Positions 23,001 to 34,167 of a stretch of 64,000 nt of DNA are shown piece by piece. Location of the stretch: assembly GCA_002118135.1 (NCBI GenBank), contig BDIU01000047.1, positions 62,001-126,000 on the forward strand. Reading direction: 5' to 3'. This DNA comes from Trebouxia sp. TZW2008 (Eukaryota > Chlorophyta > Trebouxiophyceae > Trebouxiales > Trebouxiaceae). Within the stretch, counting starts at the first letter, position 1. Each line of letters begins with the position of its first letter. The notes under the pieces are model-generated. The model was given only the letters and a program-made list of their open reading frames with translations, searched no databases and had not been told where the DNA came from. Made by a program: the position numbers and the translations under genes.

Positions 23001-25536
23001 ACCTTTTGCCTTGCTGTACTGGGCTGAGATCCAACACCAGGCATAGGGGCTGCCACAGGGCCAGAAAAGCCAGGTGGAGCCACCCTGCCAGACGCCCTAC
23101 GGCTGACATGCTGCACAACAGGGTCATTCTGCACTGCACTCATGCTTGCAGTTGGCAGCTGCCCTTGCGCCAAGCTTGCTTGCTGTGGTTGCAATGACAC
23201 TGTGCCTGCCTGTTGTGCTGCAGCAGCAAGGGGCTGCGCTGGTGTTGAGCTAGCAAATGCATGCTGCTCCTGTTGCTGACTGTCAGAGGCATCACACAGC
23301 TGATGCTGTTGGTGTTGCAGCTGCTGCTGGGGCTGTTGCTTTGCAGTGTGAGGAGCGGCTGATGGACTGGCAGATGCTATGTCATGGCCTGGTGTTACAA
23401 TCACGCTTTGATGAGAATGAGCCGTGGATGATGGAGGCGTGCTTGGCAGTCTGTGCTCGGGACTGTTGGTGCTGCTTGTTGCAGGGGATACGCCAGCAGA
23501 TTGTGATACTGCTCGAGATGCACTTCTACTTGAGCCTACTCCAGCTGCAGAGGATTGTGAGTCGTTGCTGCCAAACAGCTGACCGCCTGACTGGGCTGCA
23601 TGTGATGCAGGCTCTTGGGAGGGTGCAGACTGCTGATGACTGGCAGATGCTGCTTGTTGACTTGCAGAAGCGCCCACGCCAAGCTCAGGCCATTCCTGTG
23701 GCACAATGAGATGCAATCAGGAACATGTCATGATTAGAGGCAACAGAAAGCCTGCTAGAGCTGACTGCATCAAGCTGCAATGCATAGTGCACAGCATTAC
23801 ATACAGCGGTGGCTTTGCTTGCTGACAAGGGTGAACCTGGGTGCAGAGGCAATCAGGCAATCAATGTGCTGAGCACGCTTTGATTGCTGTGTGAAGCCTA
23901 CACTCATAACAACTGCACTTTCCAGCAAGATTGCTAGGTGTGTGTGGCACAAGTCTTGTCTCGCCAGGCTGGCTTGTTCTGAGCATCATTCTAATGTTCA
24001 ATGTTTTGTGTGTACCTGATCATCTGCAGAGGGCGGCACAGGCAGAAAGGGTGGAGAGGAGGAGGCAGGCTGCACATGACCAGAGGCTGCCTTGGCTAGC
24101 CAAGATGAATTTGGTGGGGAGCCAACCCAGGGCGACCCAGCTGTATCCCATCCATCAGCAGCTGGGTTGAAGCCTGATCCTGATTCTGAGATCTGAGAAG
24201 AGCTGAACTGACGTGGTAGAGTTCCAGAGGCAGCTGCTTGTAGCCTGCTGGGGGCACCTGGGGGTGGGGGAGGGGGTGGCCCAGCCAGAGGCCCTTGGCT
24301 TTGCTGCTTTGTCATGGAAGCTGCGTGGGTGAGATTGATGAACTTGCTTGACTTCGTCTCCTCTTTTGTGTAACTGTCGGTGTCCTGGGCTGCAAAAGGC
24401 ACAGCTGGACTGAGCACTTCTGGACAGGTGATGATGCCTTTCATGCTGTGCAGCCACATCCACGCACTCTGTGTCACATTTGAAATATGAAGCATCTGAG
24501 CATGCTAGGGCTGCATTTGTCTACAAAAAATCCTTTTACTTTGCCGCATTTAGCTCAAACAAAGCAAAATAAACAATCTCAGATTGCTTGGACTCACCAA
24601 TATCATGAAGGTACAGGCACTCTGGATTGTTGCACACAACACCCTTCAAGAAGGCATTGCAGTACTTGGTGGTGCCAAAGCATGCCTTCACCTGCTTGCC
24701 TGCAAGATAACCAGACCTTGACAACTGCTGCACGCGCAAATGCCAGCAGCTGTATCGTGCATTACAACTTCAGCTTGCTTACCACCCCAAACAACTCCAT
24801 TGACTGCCTCTATGCATTTGGTGGCATCTTCTTGCCGTTTAAAAGTGATGTATGCACTGCCAGTTGGCCCATTTCGGCTTGCAGATGCTCCGTATGGTCC
24901 TGATCTGTTGACTGACATCTGCTTCACCATTTTGCCAAAAGCTCCAAAGTATTCTGGGCCCATCAGCGTGTCCTCATAGCAAATCTCCATTGCCAGACCA
25001 ACCGCATATACCAAGTTGCGCTGGACGACACGTACATTCTGCACATAAAAGTACATTGTTTCGGCACATAAGCAAACATTGTCTTGCCAGAGCAGATGCA
25101 AGGTATTGTCGTTTGGTGCAGCCCGCAAACTCACTGCTAGGTCTTTGCGTGTCTTTGGTTGAGCTACAGCAGCTCTTTTGCGCTCTTCCCTTTTCTTTTT
25201 CCTTGTGTCCTCAAGCCTACATAAGAACATCATCTTGCACAGATCTTGCGACATCGAGTGTTGACCTATCACAATCATGATTAGCAGGCAAAGTAAGCCC
25301 CACTGCACTCACTGGCCAGGGTCGATGCTATCCATCCTGACTCTGTCTTTTTGGTACACGGTGCGACAGTTGGGACAACGCGCAGGCAGATTCTGTTTCG
25401 AAGCATCTTCCCTGATACGGTGCCAACACCACAAGCACATGCTGTACCCGCATGTGCAGAATTGACAGGCAAGGTCGGTAATGTCCAGTGCCTCAAGGCA
25501 CAGAGGACAAGCCTCGCCCTCATCGGCATTTCCCAT
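20040..25536 (-). CDS. CNOT4: CCR4-NOT subunit 4 (CNOT4/NOT4), RING-RRM ubiquitin ligase
   Basis: NOT4 is the E3 ligase linked to the CCR4-NOT mRNA decay complex and ribosome quality control. Exon 1 (25313-25536) encodes the C4C4 RING: CPLC, CQFC, CGYSMCLWC, then RCPNC. Exons 25135-25216, 24783-25038 and 24598-24699 encode a Lys-rich linker, the RRM (NVRVVQRNLVYAVGL through GSAYITF) and a CCCH finger (CNAFLKGVVCNNPECLYLH), the canonical NOT4 order. The remaining exons (about 24016-24389, 23003-23695, 21820-22590, 21220-21480, 20630-20850 and 20040-20228) encode a very long Gln/Ser/Pro-rich tail, ending in a short coiled-coil-like helix (QQQYDQAKSQLAISGAQ). The tail is low complexity, so its exon borders are approximate. 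Confidence 0.88.
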
Positions 25537-25790
25537 TTTGCCCGCCCTGAGGCGGACAGGTTTTTACAACAACTGTGTGCCACTGCTCAAGAAGCCACAA
25601 CTGCCAGCATTGCAAGCTCCATGCCTGCTGCAAGCTTCCGGGTTCAAGGGCGAGTTTGTTAGAAGTTGCACAAAGCGAATTTTCGATACCCTAGACGAAT
25701 TGGAATCAGTGCTCTGCTCTGCTCAGAACTGCCAGCCGGTTTGGTGAAGGTGGCCAATTTCCGGGAGTCTGCGGCCACGACTGCTTGACA
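25537..25790. promoter_or_regulatory. Short divergent promoter region CNOT4 / centrin
   Basis: Only about 255 bp separate the two start codons, so a shared bidirectional promoter is likely. No motif can be named with confidence. Confidence 0.45.
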
Positions 25791-26419
25791 ATGTCAACCC
25801 TCACAGCAATCAGACCGTTCGTCAAAAGACCCAGCCGCACACTGACTGACGATGAGGTCAAGCCTTATTGCTTGCAAGTGTTTCAAGCTGTTTCTCAGAC
25901 CGCCTGCAGTCAGTGCCTGTCTTGCAGATTGCAGAAATTCAAGAAGCATTCAAGTTGTTTGACACCGACAACAGCGGGTCGATAGACTATCGTGAACTCA
26001 AGGTACCGGCTGCTTGTCAAATTGGAGAGGACTGTACACCTCTAATTTCCCCACTGGTGCAGGCAGCGTTGACAGCACTCGGCTTTCCTGCTAAAAAGGC
26101 CGATGTGCAGCAAAAAATGGCCTTGTATGACAGAGAGGAAACAGGCAAAATCACTCAGCAACAATTTCAGCTGATGTTAACAGATGCTATGCTGAGCAAA
26201 AGCCCTGCAGAATCTGTGAGCAGAGCTTTCCAACTTTTTGACGCACAAGGCTTTGGCAGAATTGGCCCTGGGGACCTTCGCATGATTGCCAATGAGCTGG
26301 GGCATGAAGTTGATGATCAAGACCTTCTTGGCATGATCGAAATGTTTGACACCAATCAGGATGGCGTCATTGATGCTGCTGAGTTTCAGAGCATCATGAC
26401 TTCTGCAGAGGCATTGTAG
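25791..26419 (+). CDS. Centrin-like EF-hand protein
   Basis: Three exons, 25791-25856, 25928-26002 and 26063-26419, all phase 0, encode 165 residues. Centrins are Ca2+-binding proteins of basal bodies and flagellar fibres. Order: short basic N-terminus; EF1 loop DTDNSGSIDYRE; the ALGFPAKK segment typical of centrin; EF2 (DREETGKITQQQ); EF3 (DAQGFGRIGPGD); EF4 loop DTNQDGVIDAAE. EF1 and EF4 keep the Asp/Glu ligands. EF2 and EF3 are degraded, EF3 strongly (Gln and Phe in the loop). It ends after IMTSAEAL without the usual centrin C-terminal aromatic/Lys tail. It could be a divergent centrin or a caltractin-like paralogue. A flagellar role fits the dynein heavy chain in the same window. Confidence 0.85.
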
Positions 26420-27522
26420 ATATTGCTCATGTGTTGGCAATTGCACCAGCTCCTCTTCAAGTTGCTGCAGGAGTTCTGTATGTTCCTTCTCATTTGTCAA
26501 TTGTGCCGTTGATGCTGTCAATGCTGCAGAGGTTCCCTTGCAGTGAGATCATTGTTGTGCATTGCCAACCACCAATAAGCTCAATCAGATGCAGCGGCAT
26601 GGCTGTTTTCAAGGGTCTTGTAAATTCCTACATCTACGTCAGGTTTAGCCAATCTGTGTGGCAAGTCAGCACGCCTTTGCAAAATGGCTGCATGTGTTGA
26701 TTTTGCAGATTTCAGGCGCTGTAGAAAGTCCAGTGCCTTCAGACATCTTACTGAAGCCGACCTGCCCAGAAGTAGCCTGATAGCAGTCTGTACTTAGGTG
26801 GCCTTTTGCCATCGTTGGTAACAGCTGCCCACTATATAGTGCCCTGTTGTTTGTCTTAGCTTAGCTAAATTCCATCTGTATGGATTGGAACTTGGCCTGT
26901 ACGTGAAAGAAATGTACTGATCTGTTTGATAGTATCAGATAATTTTGCAACTTTGAATTTGCTTTCGATTTCTATTTGAACAACGATTTGGAAGCTCTGT
27001 TGCAACTGGTGCAGGTGTGACATCAACACACTGTGTCTGCTTTTAGATCATGACGCCACAATTTTAGCAGCAGCTGTGGTGATTGTACAGCAACCATTGC
27101 ATCCACAGGTGTGCAGTGCACCTACACATGATGCAAGGCAGCAGATATCCCCCAAATAAAGCTGCGATTCTACTTCTCAGTGCAGGGTGTCTCATTGCAG
27201 CAGTGCTTTGGAGTTATGTGTTTTGCTTTGTAAAATTGTTTTATACTGGACAATTAAGAATTGCACAAGAACATGGCACCACCCGGGGGTGTGTTCAGTC
27301 AAGGCTCTGCCTTGTGCCTACCAGTCTGACAAAAATGTTGCACATCAGTCTTGACGTTGTTTCTCATTGCTGTGCAAAGTGATGAGCTGATAGTCACTGT
27401 TGCAGAAATGCCGCACACTTCCTGAGTCAATGCAAGACATAGGACGCTTTTGACTGGTGCTCCAGTCACATTCCTGGAAAAAGAAATTCACTGATGTTCT
27501 GCAGCAGGTCATAGGAAGCTGT
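26420..27522. other. Convergent intergenic region centrin / petM
   Basis: About 1.1 kb with no supported gene. It is probably the 3' untranslated regions of both neighbours; a TGTAA occurs near 26618. Confidence 0.4.
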
Positions 27523-28023
27523 CTATATCTTGCCCTCCTCGACAAGAGCCTCAACCCTCAACAAAACAAAGCCCACTGCTAGTCCCTGCACAAACATCAG
27601 GTGCGTGTCAGCTTTGCAAGACCGAGGCCAACCTTGCAGAAACCTGTCATAGTGCGAGCAACGCCTGCTGCTCTTACCACCAACGTGATTGCAAAGAGCA
27701 CAGCTGCTGTTCCACCGATCAAAGCACCCTCGTCCGCCAGTTGGAAAACCTCAACTGCGCTAGCTTTTGGGGCTGTACGGGATCGCGGGCTGCGAATGGT
27801 TCTCTGGGGCGCGCATTGGCGCAGGCTGTAGCGTACACGCCATTCTGTGAAAATTGCCAAAATGTGCTCGGCAATCGTTATAATGACGCTTCGCGTACCT
27901 GGTGCAGCCGGCTGACCTTCCGAGACCATGGGGTATACTGGCCGCGCCATGGCTTGCGGGACGAGCAACGGTGTGGCTACGAGCAATCCCGGTGGTGGGC
28001 AGGGTGCATAGTGTGGAGGCCAT
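27523..28023 (-). CDS. petM: Cytochrome b6f complex subunit 7, plastid-targeted PetM
   Basis: PetM is a single-pass thylakoid subunit of the cytochrome b6f complex, nuclear encoded in green algae. Three exons, 27899-28023, 27678-27825 and 27523-27585, give 111 residues. Residues 1-65 are rich in Ala/Ser/Thr/Arg without acidic residues and form a stroma/thylakoid transit peptide starting MASTLCTLP. The mature part begins near VEVFQLADEGALIGGTA and carries one membrane helix. The diagnostic end is GFVLLRVEALVEEGKI, which is nearly invariant in PetM. That end is encoded in the last 63-nt exon, so a reading without splicing misses it. An in-frame ATG at 28053 is an alternative start ten codons upstream. 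It is divergent from Y14. Confidence 0.93.
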
Positions 28024-28249
28024 GTCTCTCGATTGAAGCACAAGCCTGTTCAATCCGGCTTTCTTGGCGCACGGTTCACTCTAAGAGCGAGGATAACGAG
28101 ATGACTGATCCTGCTGCAAGGCAAACTTTGCTCTAGGGCCAATGCGCAGACCCTAGCTTCATTTTTGCAAAATTGGAGCTTGGATCCCTGCCAGTGCCCC
28201 GGCAGGTACAGGCGCTGTGTATCGACATTAGAATTGCTGCCTTGGCACC
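28024..28249. promoter_or_regulatory. Short divergent promoter region petM / Y14
   Basis: About 225 bp between start codons, the tightest head-to-head pair in the window. It likely contains a bidirectional promoter; a plastid photosynthesis gene and an mRNA-surveillance gene would share it. Confidence 0.45.
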
Positions 28250-28777
28250 ATGGCCTTTGCTGATGAGGAAATGGGGGAGGCACAGCCTCAGAGACAAGGT
28301 CAAAGGAGACAGAAGGGTCGAGGATTTCGAGACCAGCCAGCAGAGGAGGTTGAGGACGATAGAGCCGGACCGTACGAAAGTCAGGATGACGCCACAAGAG
28401 GCCCTGTCAAATGTACGAGTATCTGTGCACGTCATGAGTGAAAGGCTTACCGCTTCTAAGCTGAGAGACCTGACTGATCCTGCTTTGCAGCTGTGGAGAG
28501 CTGGGTAATATTCGTATCCGGCGTGCAAGAAGAGGCTCAGGAAGAGGACCTAGTTGACATCTTTGGAGAGTTTGGAGAATTGAGAAACATTCACCTGAAT
28601 CTAGACAGAAGGACTGGTTACGTGAAAGGCTATGCTATAATAGAGTATGGCGAGCAGAAAGAGGCAGAGGCAGCTATTGCCAACCTCAACAATAGGCAGA
28701 TGCTGGAACAGACGCTTGCGGTAGACTGGGCGTTTGCGGCACCTGCAAAGAAAAGTGGCAGAGGAAACCGAAGATAA
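28250..28777 (+). CDS. RBM8A: RNA-binding protein Y14 / RBM8A, exon junction complex core
   Basis: Y14 with Mago forms the exon junction complex lock on spliced mRNA in the nucleus and cytoplasm. Two exons, 28250-28412 and 28491-28777, give 149 residues. The N-terminal 55 residues are charged (KGRGF, as in RBM8A). The single RRM has RNP2 (IFVSGV) and RNP1 (GYVKGYAIIEY). The Y14 signature NIHLNLDRRTGYVKGY is intact. It ends with LAVDWAF and a Lys/Gly/Arg tail, shorter than the RS-rich animal tail. The high intron density of the window makes a conserved EJC unsurprising. Confidence 0.95.
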
Positions 28778-29619
28778 GGACATTTCCTCAGAATGAATCC
28801 ATTTGTCTCTGAATGCACAGATGACTCCTGTGCTGCCAGCTGTTTGTGTTGGTCAAGTTCATGTGTACACAATGATGCTGCATCGCAGTGATAGGTCACT
28901 TGTCTCAGGTATTTGCATGCTTTGCTACAACTGCCCATCTCATGTTTAACACCAGATGTCTTGAGTCGTCACGAGTAGCATCTTACCCTGCTGAAGTTCT
29001 CAAGCATTCCTCTTGCATTGATGAGATAGAATATGGATCAGCTCTATACAAAAGTCCAGCTGCAGCTGGGTGAATATAGGACATTTGTATTTTGCATCAG
29101 CAACTCATCAAATTTGGCAATTGCACTCGATGGCAATTGTTCAGCAGCCCATATTACTGTTGCTGCTTCAGCAGCCACAAGCTGGACACAGCAAGGCCCT
29201 GCTGTGGTGCAATTGACTGTAAGCAATTTAGGCCTGCAAGGGGGAGAAGGCATTGAGTGTAATCAATGTGGGCCTACGAAGGACAAGGCATCCTGTGAGC
29301 TGCACATCAGGTGTTCTGGTCAGCCTCATGAACGCTAACTCTGCATGTGCTGCATATGCACATCGCTGGCACTGCATTGCCACTTGCAGGTGGTGAAAAT
29401 GAGCATGTCATGCATTTACACAAACAGAAGGTAGATGCAACCTGCAAGCATCACAAGATGGCTGCGTTACATGAGCTGCTGCAAAGGCTGCGCGGACATA
29501 TCGTCAACAGTACAAGCATGGCAACGCCTTATAAATTATGCGCCATCTGCGCAGTAGGCCATCGGAAGCCCGGTCCCATGTCCTCTCTGAACCACAAGCT
29601 GATCATAACAGACTGACTC
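28778..29619. other. Intergenic region between Y14 and MTHFR-domain gene
   Basis: About 840 bp between two + strand genes. Open stretches exist (around 29033-29250) but none has recognisable protein features or matching splice sites; it is probably 3' and 5' untranslated sequence. Confidence 0.4.
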
Positions 29620-31345
29620 ATGACATCAGTACAGGCCTGGTCCGGCAGTCCGAATTCAATACCGACTTGTAAGGCAACTCCGTCGCGTGCAAGTCAGCTG
29701 ATTGTGATGTCAACAGTCCGCGCTGGACGTCGCCTGCACAGTCTATTTCAGGACAGGCCTGTACTGACACTGGAGCGCAGTGTCGGCAAAGTTGCAGGAG
29801 CAGACACTGCTCTTTGGCAAAGTGGCTTATTCAGAGCTGGCATAACCCCTGATTTGCCTGTGGTGTCCAGCTGGAAGGAACTTGTTGCAAAGCTGATGGG
29901 CAGGTGCAGGAAAATGCTTTTTCAGGTCACCTGCCTGGACAATGCTGCTGGGTAGCATCGTGATGCATGGTGCTGCATGCATTGCTGCTTGATGTTGCAA
30001 CAATTGTTGTTGCGGCGCCTGTGACGTGCTCCAGCAGCACTTTATGTTATTTTCTGTGCAGGCCAGTGGCCGCACCTCAGGTCATACATGTTGCAAAGCT
30101 GGGCGCTGAGTCAGAAGCTTCTGAGGGCAGCGAGCAATGGCATGTGCAGACCATTGCAGCACAGGTGGTGCAGAACGCAATGATGCAGTGACATCCTGTG
30201 GCACAGCAGTATCAGCACCACCAGTAACTTGTCATTTGCAGACGCACAGCTACGCACAGATGCGACAAAGAATATTGGAGGCGTGCAACCCACACAGTGG
30301 TGCGCAGCAACCAGCAGATGCGCTTTTGTGTCTTTCTGGCAGCCACCCACTGAGAGCATTGCCATTTGCAAGCAGGCAAGATGTTCCTGCCAATATCATA
30401 GCAGCCTTAACTTGCAGCAGTCCTCTTTGGCACTCTGCTGAAACATTTACATGCACTCAAGGGAGTTGCAATGCAGGTGGATGACCAATAGCCTGCAGAC
30501 CGTTGAACTGGCCAAGAGCCTGAGGCTGGAAGGCCAGATTGCTGCTGACACATCCTTGTGGGCTGTAGAAAACCCCTTGACAAATCCTGCAGCAAGACTT
30601 GAACAGAAGGTGCACGCTGTTTACATAAATTTATTGCCGGCTATGTTTGCGCAATACACTGTGCTCAGCACGGCATGGTCTTCATGTTGTGTCTGCATCA
30701 TGTGTGAGGTGTTGACAGTCACAGAATGTTCACTAGCGGTTTACATGACCCTGGAACAAACAGGTCCATGCAGGTGCAGAGGTCATCATCACCCAGCCAC
30801 CCTTGTTGTGGCAAAGATTTGAGAAATGGATTGATGCAGTCCAGCGGTAAGTTTGTGCATTCTGTGCTGCTCATGACGCTGTCACTGGTAAGATTTTCTC
30901 TGAACAGCATGTCACGGAATTTGCACTTGCAAGCATGATGACATGCAGGCAAGGGCTGCTAGGGGACAGCAAGTTACTTGTGGGGTGCCCAATGATCAGC
31001 TCAGCTGCCAATATGAAGTTCTGGCTGTACCTCTGTCAGGCATTGCACCTGCCAGAAGCTGATGCAGCCATTGAGCCATTTGCAGCAGCTGCAGCGCAAG
31101 GCAAAGACTGCCTGAATGAGCATTGTCTACAGTACAATGCAGACTTAGTACAGAGGGTCAGTCAGCGCCAAAGGCACCAATGACGTACTGCTGATGTGCT
31201 GTGCATCATCATCCTGCTGATATCTTGTGCAATATGTGTGCAGGTGCTTGCTATCCCTGAGGTTGCAGGGCTGCATGTGATGCCTCTGACCAAGCAATCT
31301 CGCAAGCAAACATTGCCGCTGATGCAGTTCTTACTGAAATCATGA
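29620..31345 (+). CDS. MTHFR-superfamily (FAD-linked oxidoreductase) domain protein
   Basis: Seven exons: 29620-29903, 30062-30164, 30242-30375, 30477-30609, 30764-30846, 30949-31156 and 31244-31345, for 348 residues with all phases matching. The second half reads like the methylenetetrahydrofolate reductase barrel: SLWAVENPLTNPAARLEQK, then VHAGAEVIITQPPLLWQRFEKW (compare the GADFxxTQ element), KLLVGCPMISSAANMKFW, and VAGLHVMPLTK near the end. It lacks the C-terminal regulatory domain of eukaryotic MTHFR and is shorter than true MTHFR. The N-terminal 40 residues are Ser/Arg-rich and may be an organelle transit peptide. Function is not known; it may not be a genuine folate reductase. The intron after exon 3 uses a GC donor (AG|GCAAGA at 30376). 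Confidence 0.7.
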
Positions 31346-31581
31346 CAGCAGACTGGTCATGCAAGCAATAGATGTGTCTGTTTTCACTCTGGTTGGCTGG
31401 CCTGAGTCAGCACAAAACCATTCACATGTGGGTCATGTTCAGTTCAGTTAGTTGCACAATGCAATGCCCAGTACAGAGCCGTCATGCAAGCACACAGAAT
31501 GCCTCAACACTTCACTGCTAGGTTTACAAAGCTTTAAAGCAGTATGTGTTGAACATAGACCTACAGTCATGTGTAACAGCT
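31346..31581. other. Convergent 3' gap MTHFR-domain gene / HROB
   Basis: About 235 bp without coding signal between two convergent stop codons. Confidence 0.4.
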
Positions 31582-33861
31582 TCAGCCAAGCATTATAGGT
31601 AGCATGGCTCTGCTGCAGAAAGGCTTTAAAGTAGTCTGCCAAGGCTGATTCTCTTGCTGCCAGCCATGTTTTGAAGTTGAGTTAGCCTGCTGCAAAGACT
31701 GTGTACTAGGCAAACAACATTGAAGTCCAGCGCTGATGCTTGCACACTCAAACAACGTATCACACTGAAGACAGATGTTATGGAGGATTGTTGGCCTGCC
31801 AGCAACAGTAGCATCATTGCTATAAGTCTTGGATCTGAGCGGCAATACGCCATTTGAGCAGATACTCTGGCAGATAGTCATGTCATCAGCACTTGATGAC
31901 CTGCATGCAAGGCGCATCTGTAGAGCAGTTGTACATGGCAATCACTGAGCAGCAATGATGACATACCTGAACGATACTCTCTGCTGTAATGCACAAGTAC
32001 TTGAGCGTCTTTGACAGTACCAGCAACGGCACCTGCAGCAAAGCTTGATTGTTGTATCAGCGCTGTGACCAAAATGCAAACCTAGGTACCTACCAGTTGC
32101 ATACCAATTCATTTTGCGTACCTCTTCCAGCATCAAAACAGCCCCCACACTCACACCTTCTTCTGCTCGGAAGACGCTTGAGTGAATGCCAGCACCGATG
32201 GTGCCTGATGGGTCCTGCACCAACATGATGTTGCATTGATTGATTACATGCATGTGTGCATACGCAGCTTGAACAGGGCAGTTGATACACCGCTGTCAAG
32301 CAAAGTTCTGGCCTGTGTTGAATCAATCCTCAAGGAAGCAGACGCATTACGAATAAACAGAGGGGGGGGTTTTTACCAGGTGGGTCATTTGTGTTATCTA
32401 GTCGTTGGCTGCGTAAAGGCTTGGTGAAAATCAGCACCTGGTGATATGATCAGCAGGAGTGACTTGCATCTGTAAAGATGCAATACATAGGGAGAGGAGA
32501 TGTGCACAGCAACATAAACATGTGTACATGCAGGTAAGAGGCAGGGCAAGCTGATGTGTTGCAAGTGCAACGCCAGACATGGATAAGGTGTTCACCTTCA
32601 TATGAGCAAAAGCATCCCCACTACCAGTATGCTTCAAGGACTCTACCAGCAGTATCATCTGCACTGCAATCATTGTTGCAAAGTTGGATCAACAACATCA
32701 ACAGCAGAGCAGTGGCAGACACATAAGACGCACTGACCAGCACGAGAATTTTACCTTGGGCAACTTGCAGGATGTCTGGCATAGCTTCACTTTCCGTACA
32801 TGATTTTGGAGTAGCGGTGATGTCTCTGCAACTTCCAATGCAATAGTTGTATGTTGCTGTCTGCCATAGATGCCAGCAACTTGTTGCAGCCTCAGCATAC
32901 CTGAAAAGCAAAGCAGGTCAATGGCCTCCATGGCAGACCGCCATGCTGGAGACACAAAGTCCGGATGCATTTCTTGCTGCAGCTGCTGCTGTGAGGATGT
33001 GAGCGCAGACTGTGCCTGCAGGTGAAGTTCTGGCATTTGCGGCATCTGCAAGCCTGCTGCTTGTGCTCTCTGCAAAGCGCCTGCTGGGCCAGGCAGATGC
33101 AGACCTTCCTGCACTTTTGCTCAGCTCAGTAGGTGCTGGCAAAGTAGTGCAGTGTTCAGTGTGCAATGTTATTTTGGCAATGCGGTTTGTCTGTACTGCT
33201 AGAGACAGTGTTCAGCAGCATACGCAAATGCTCTCACCAGTGCAAGGCTGACTTCTGTCGTAGCAGATGCTGATGGTGCTTGTCTCGGCGGCACAGGCAG
33301 GGCATGAGATTGCTGGGAGTGCAAAGCTGTCTGAGGAGCTGATCGCATCTGTGAGACAGCTTGGCTTACAGTGGCACTGCCCCATTGCTCTGTGACTTGA
33401 CTGTTTGAATTGAGCCCTTGATTGTAGGTTCTGGGTTGTGCCCTGAGTGTCTCACCAAAGTGCTGATTCTCCGCAGCAGTGTGCAATCTGCTGGCTGTCC
33501 TGCTGCCACTAATTGACGACATTTCAGAGACCAAGCTGGGCATTGGCGCCTCAAGTTCAAGGTCATCGAAGTCTGTGCTAGCTTGCCAAGTGGGTCTTGA
33601 AGGCTGTCTGAGCTTGTGAGGCCAGGCACCACTCAGCTCACTGGCAGGTCTTTTGTTCGTGATGCAAGTTAGACTCTGCTTGTGTGGATGACACTGTGAT
33701 GATGTGACATTTGGCAAGGCGTTCTGATGCTGCGTCTGCGTGTTTGCAGCGCTGCTGCTGGGTGCGGCAGGACCCGTTGGCTCTTGGGTGTAACCAAACA
33801 ACGCACGCATGTCATCGTCAAGCTCAGTGTCAAGCTCTAGCGCAGAGAAATCGTCTGCCAT
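31582..33861 (-). CDS. HROB: Homologous recombination OB-fold protein (HROB / MCM8IP)
   Basis: HROB binds the MCM8-MCM9 helicase and promotes DNA synthesis after strand invasion. Exons: 33238-33861, 32901-33108, 32755-32825, 32596-32658, 32122-32214, 31967-32032 and probably 31582-31917, together about 486 residues. The first 280 residues are disordered and Ser/Gln-rich with an acidic N-terminus (MADDFSALELDTELDDDM). The OB-fold region is diagnostic: ILLVESLKHTGSGDAFAHMK, then DPSGTIGAGIHSSVF, then VGAVLMLEEVPLLVLSKTLKYLCIT. This is the DUF4539/HROB pattern (K-DPTG-x-I-x-x-x-IH ... GaVLlL). The last exon is Ser/Cys-rich without features and is the weakest part. MCM9 lies about 14 kb away. Confidence 0.8.
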
Positions 33862-34167
33862 AGCTTACGACGATAGCTGGTGAGCTCGTGCACGGGCAAA
33901 GATGAAGAGCTTGTGCACAGGCAACGACGTTGATGCACCGCGAAAGGTCTTGAGGCAACTTGTTCCGAGCTAGAATTTGAAATGGTTAATCCGCACGTGA
34001 GCTGCTCACATGCTAGCTGTCCCGAATTTAGCATCCTGAACGAGAACTTCGTTTGAAGTCTTGACAAAATTCTCTCTGTTCAGCGCCACGTGACACTGCG
34101 AAGGCCGCTTGAAAAGATAGCAACGCCAAGCCAGTGCGCTCCTTCGCGAAAAGGCTTAACACATGAG
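33862..34167. promoter_or_regulatory. Divergent intergenic region HROB / hydrolase-propeller gene
   Basis: About 305 bp between start codons, with a repeated AGCTTGTGCACAGGCAA-like stretch near 33885-33925 (two close variants, GAGCTCGTGCACGGGCAAAG and GAGCTTGTGCACAGGCAACG). These paired elements could be transcription factor sites, but that is inference. Confidence 0.4.

Noticed and set aside
22805..23709. + strand open frames opposite the CNOT4 tail
   Set aside because: They are shadows of the low-complexity Gln/Ser-rich coding sequence.
27760..28053. Single-exon minus-strand protein of 97 residues at petM
   Set aside because: Its second half reads into an intron; splicing gives the diagnostic PetM C-terminus instead.
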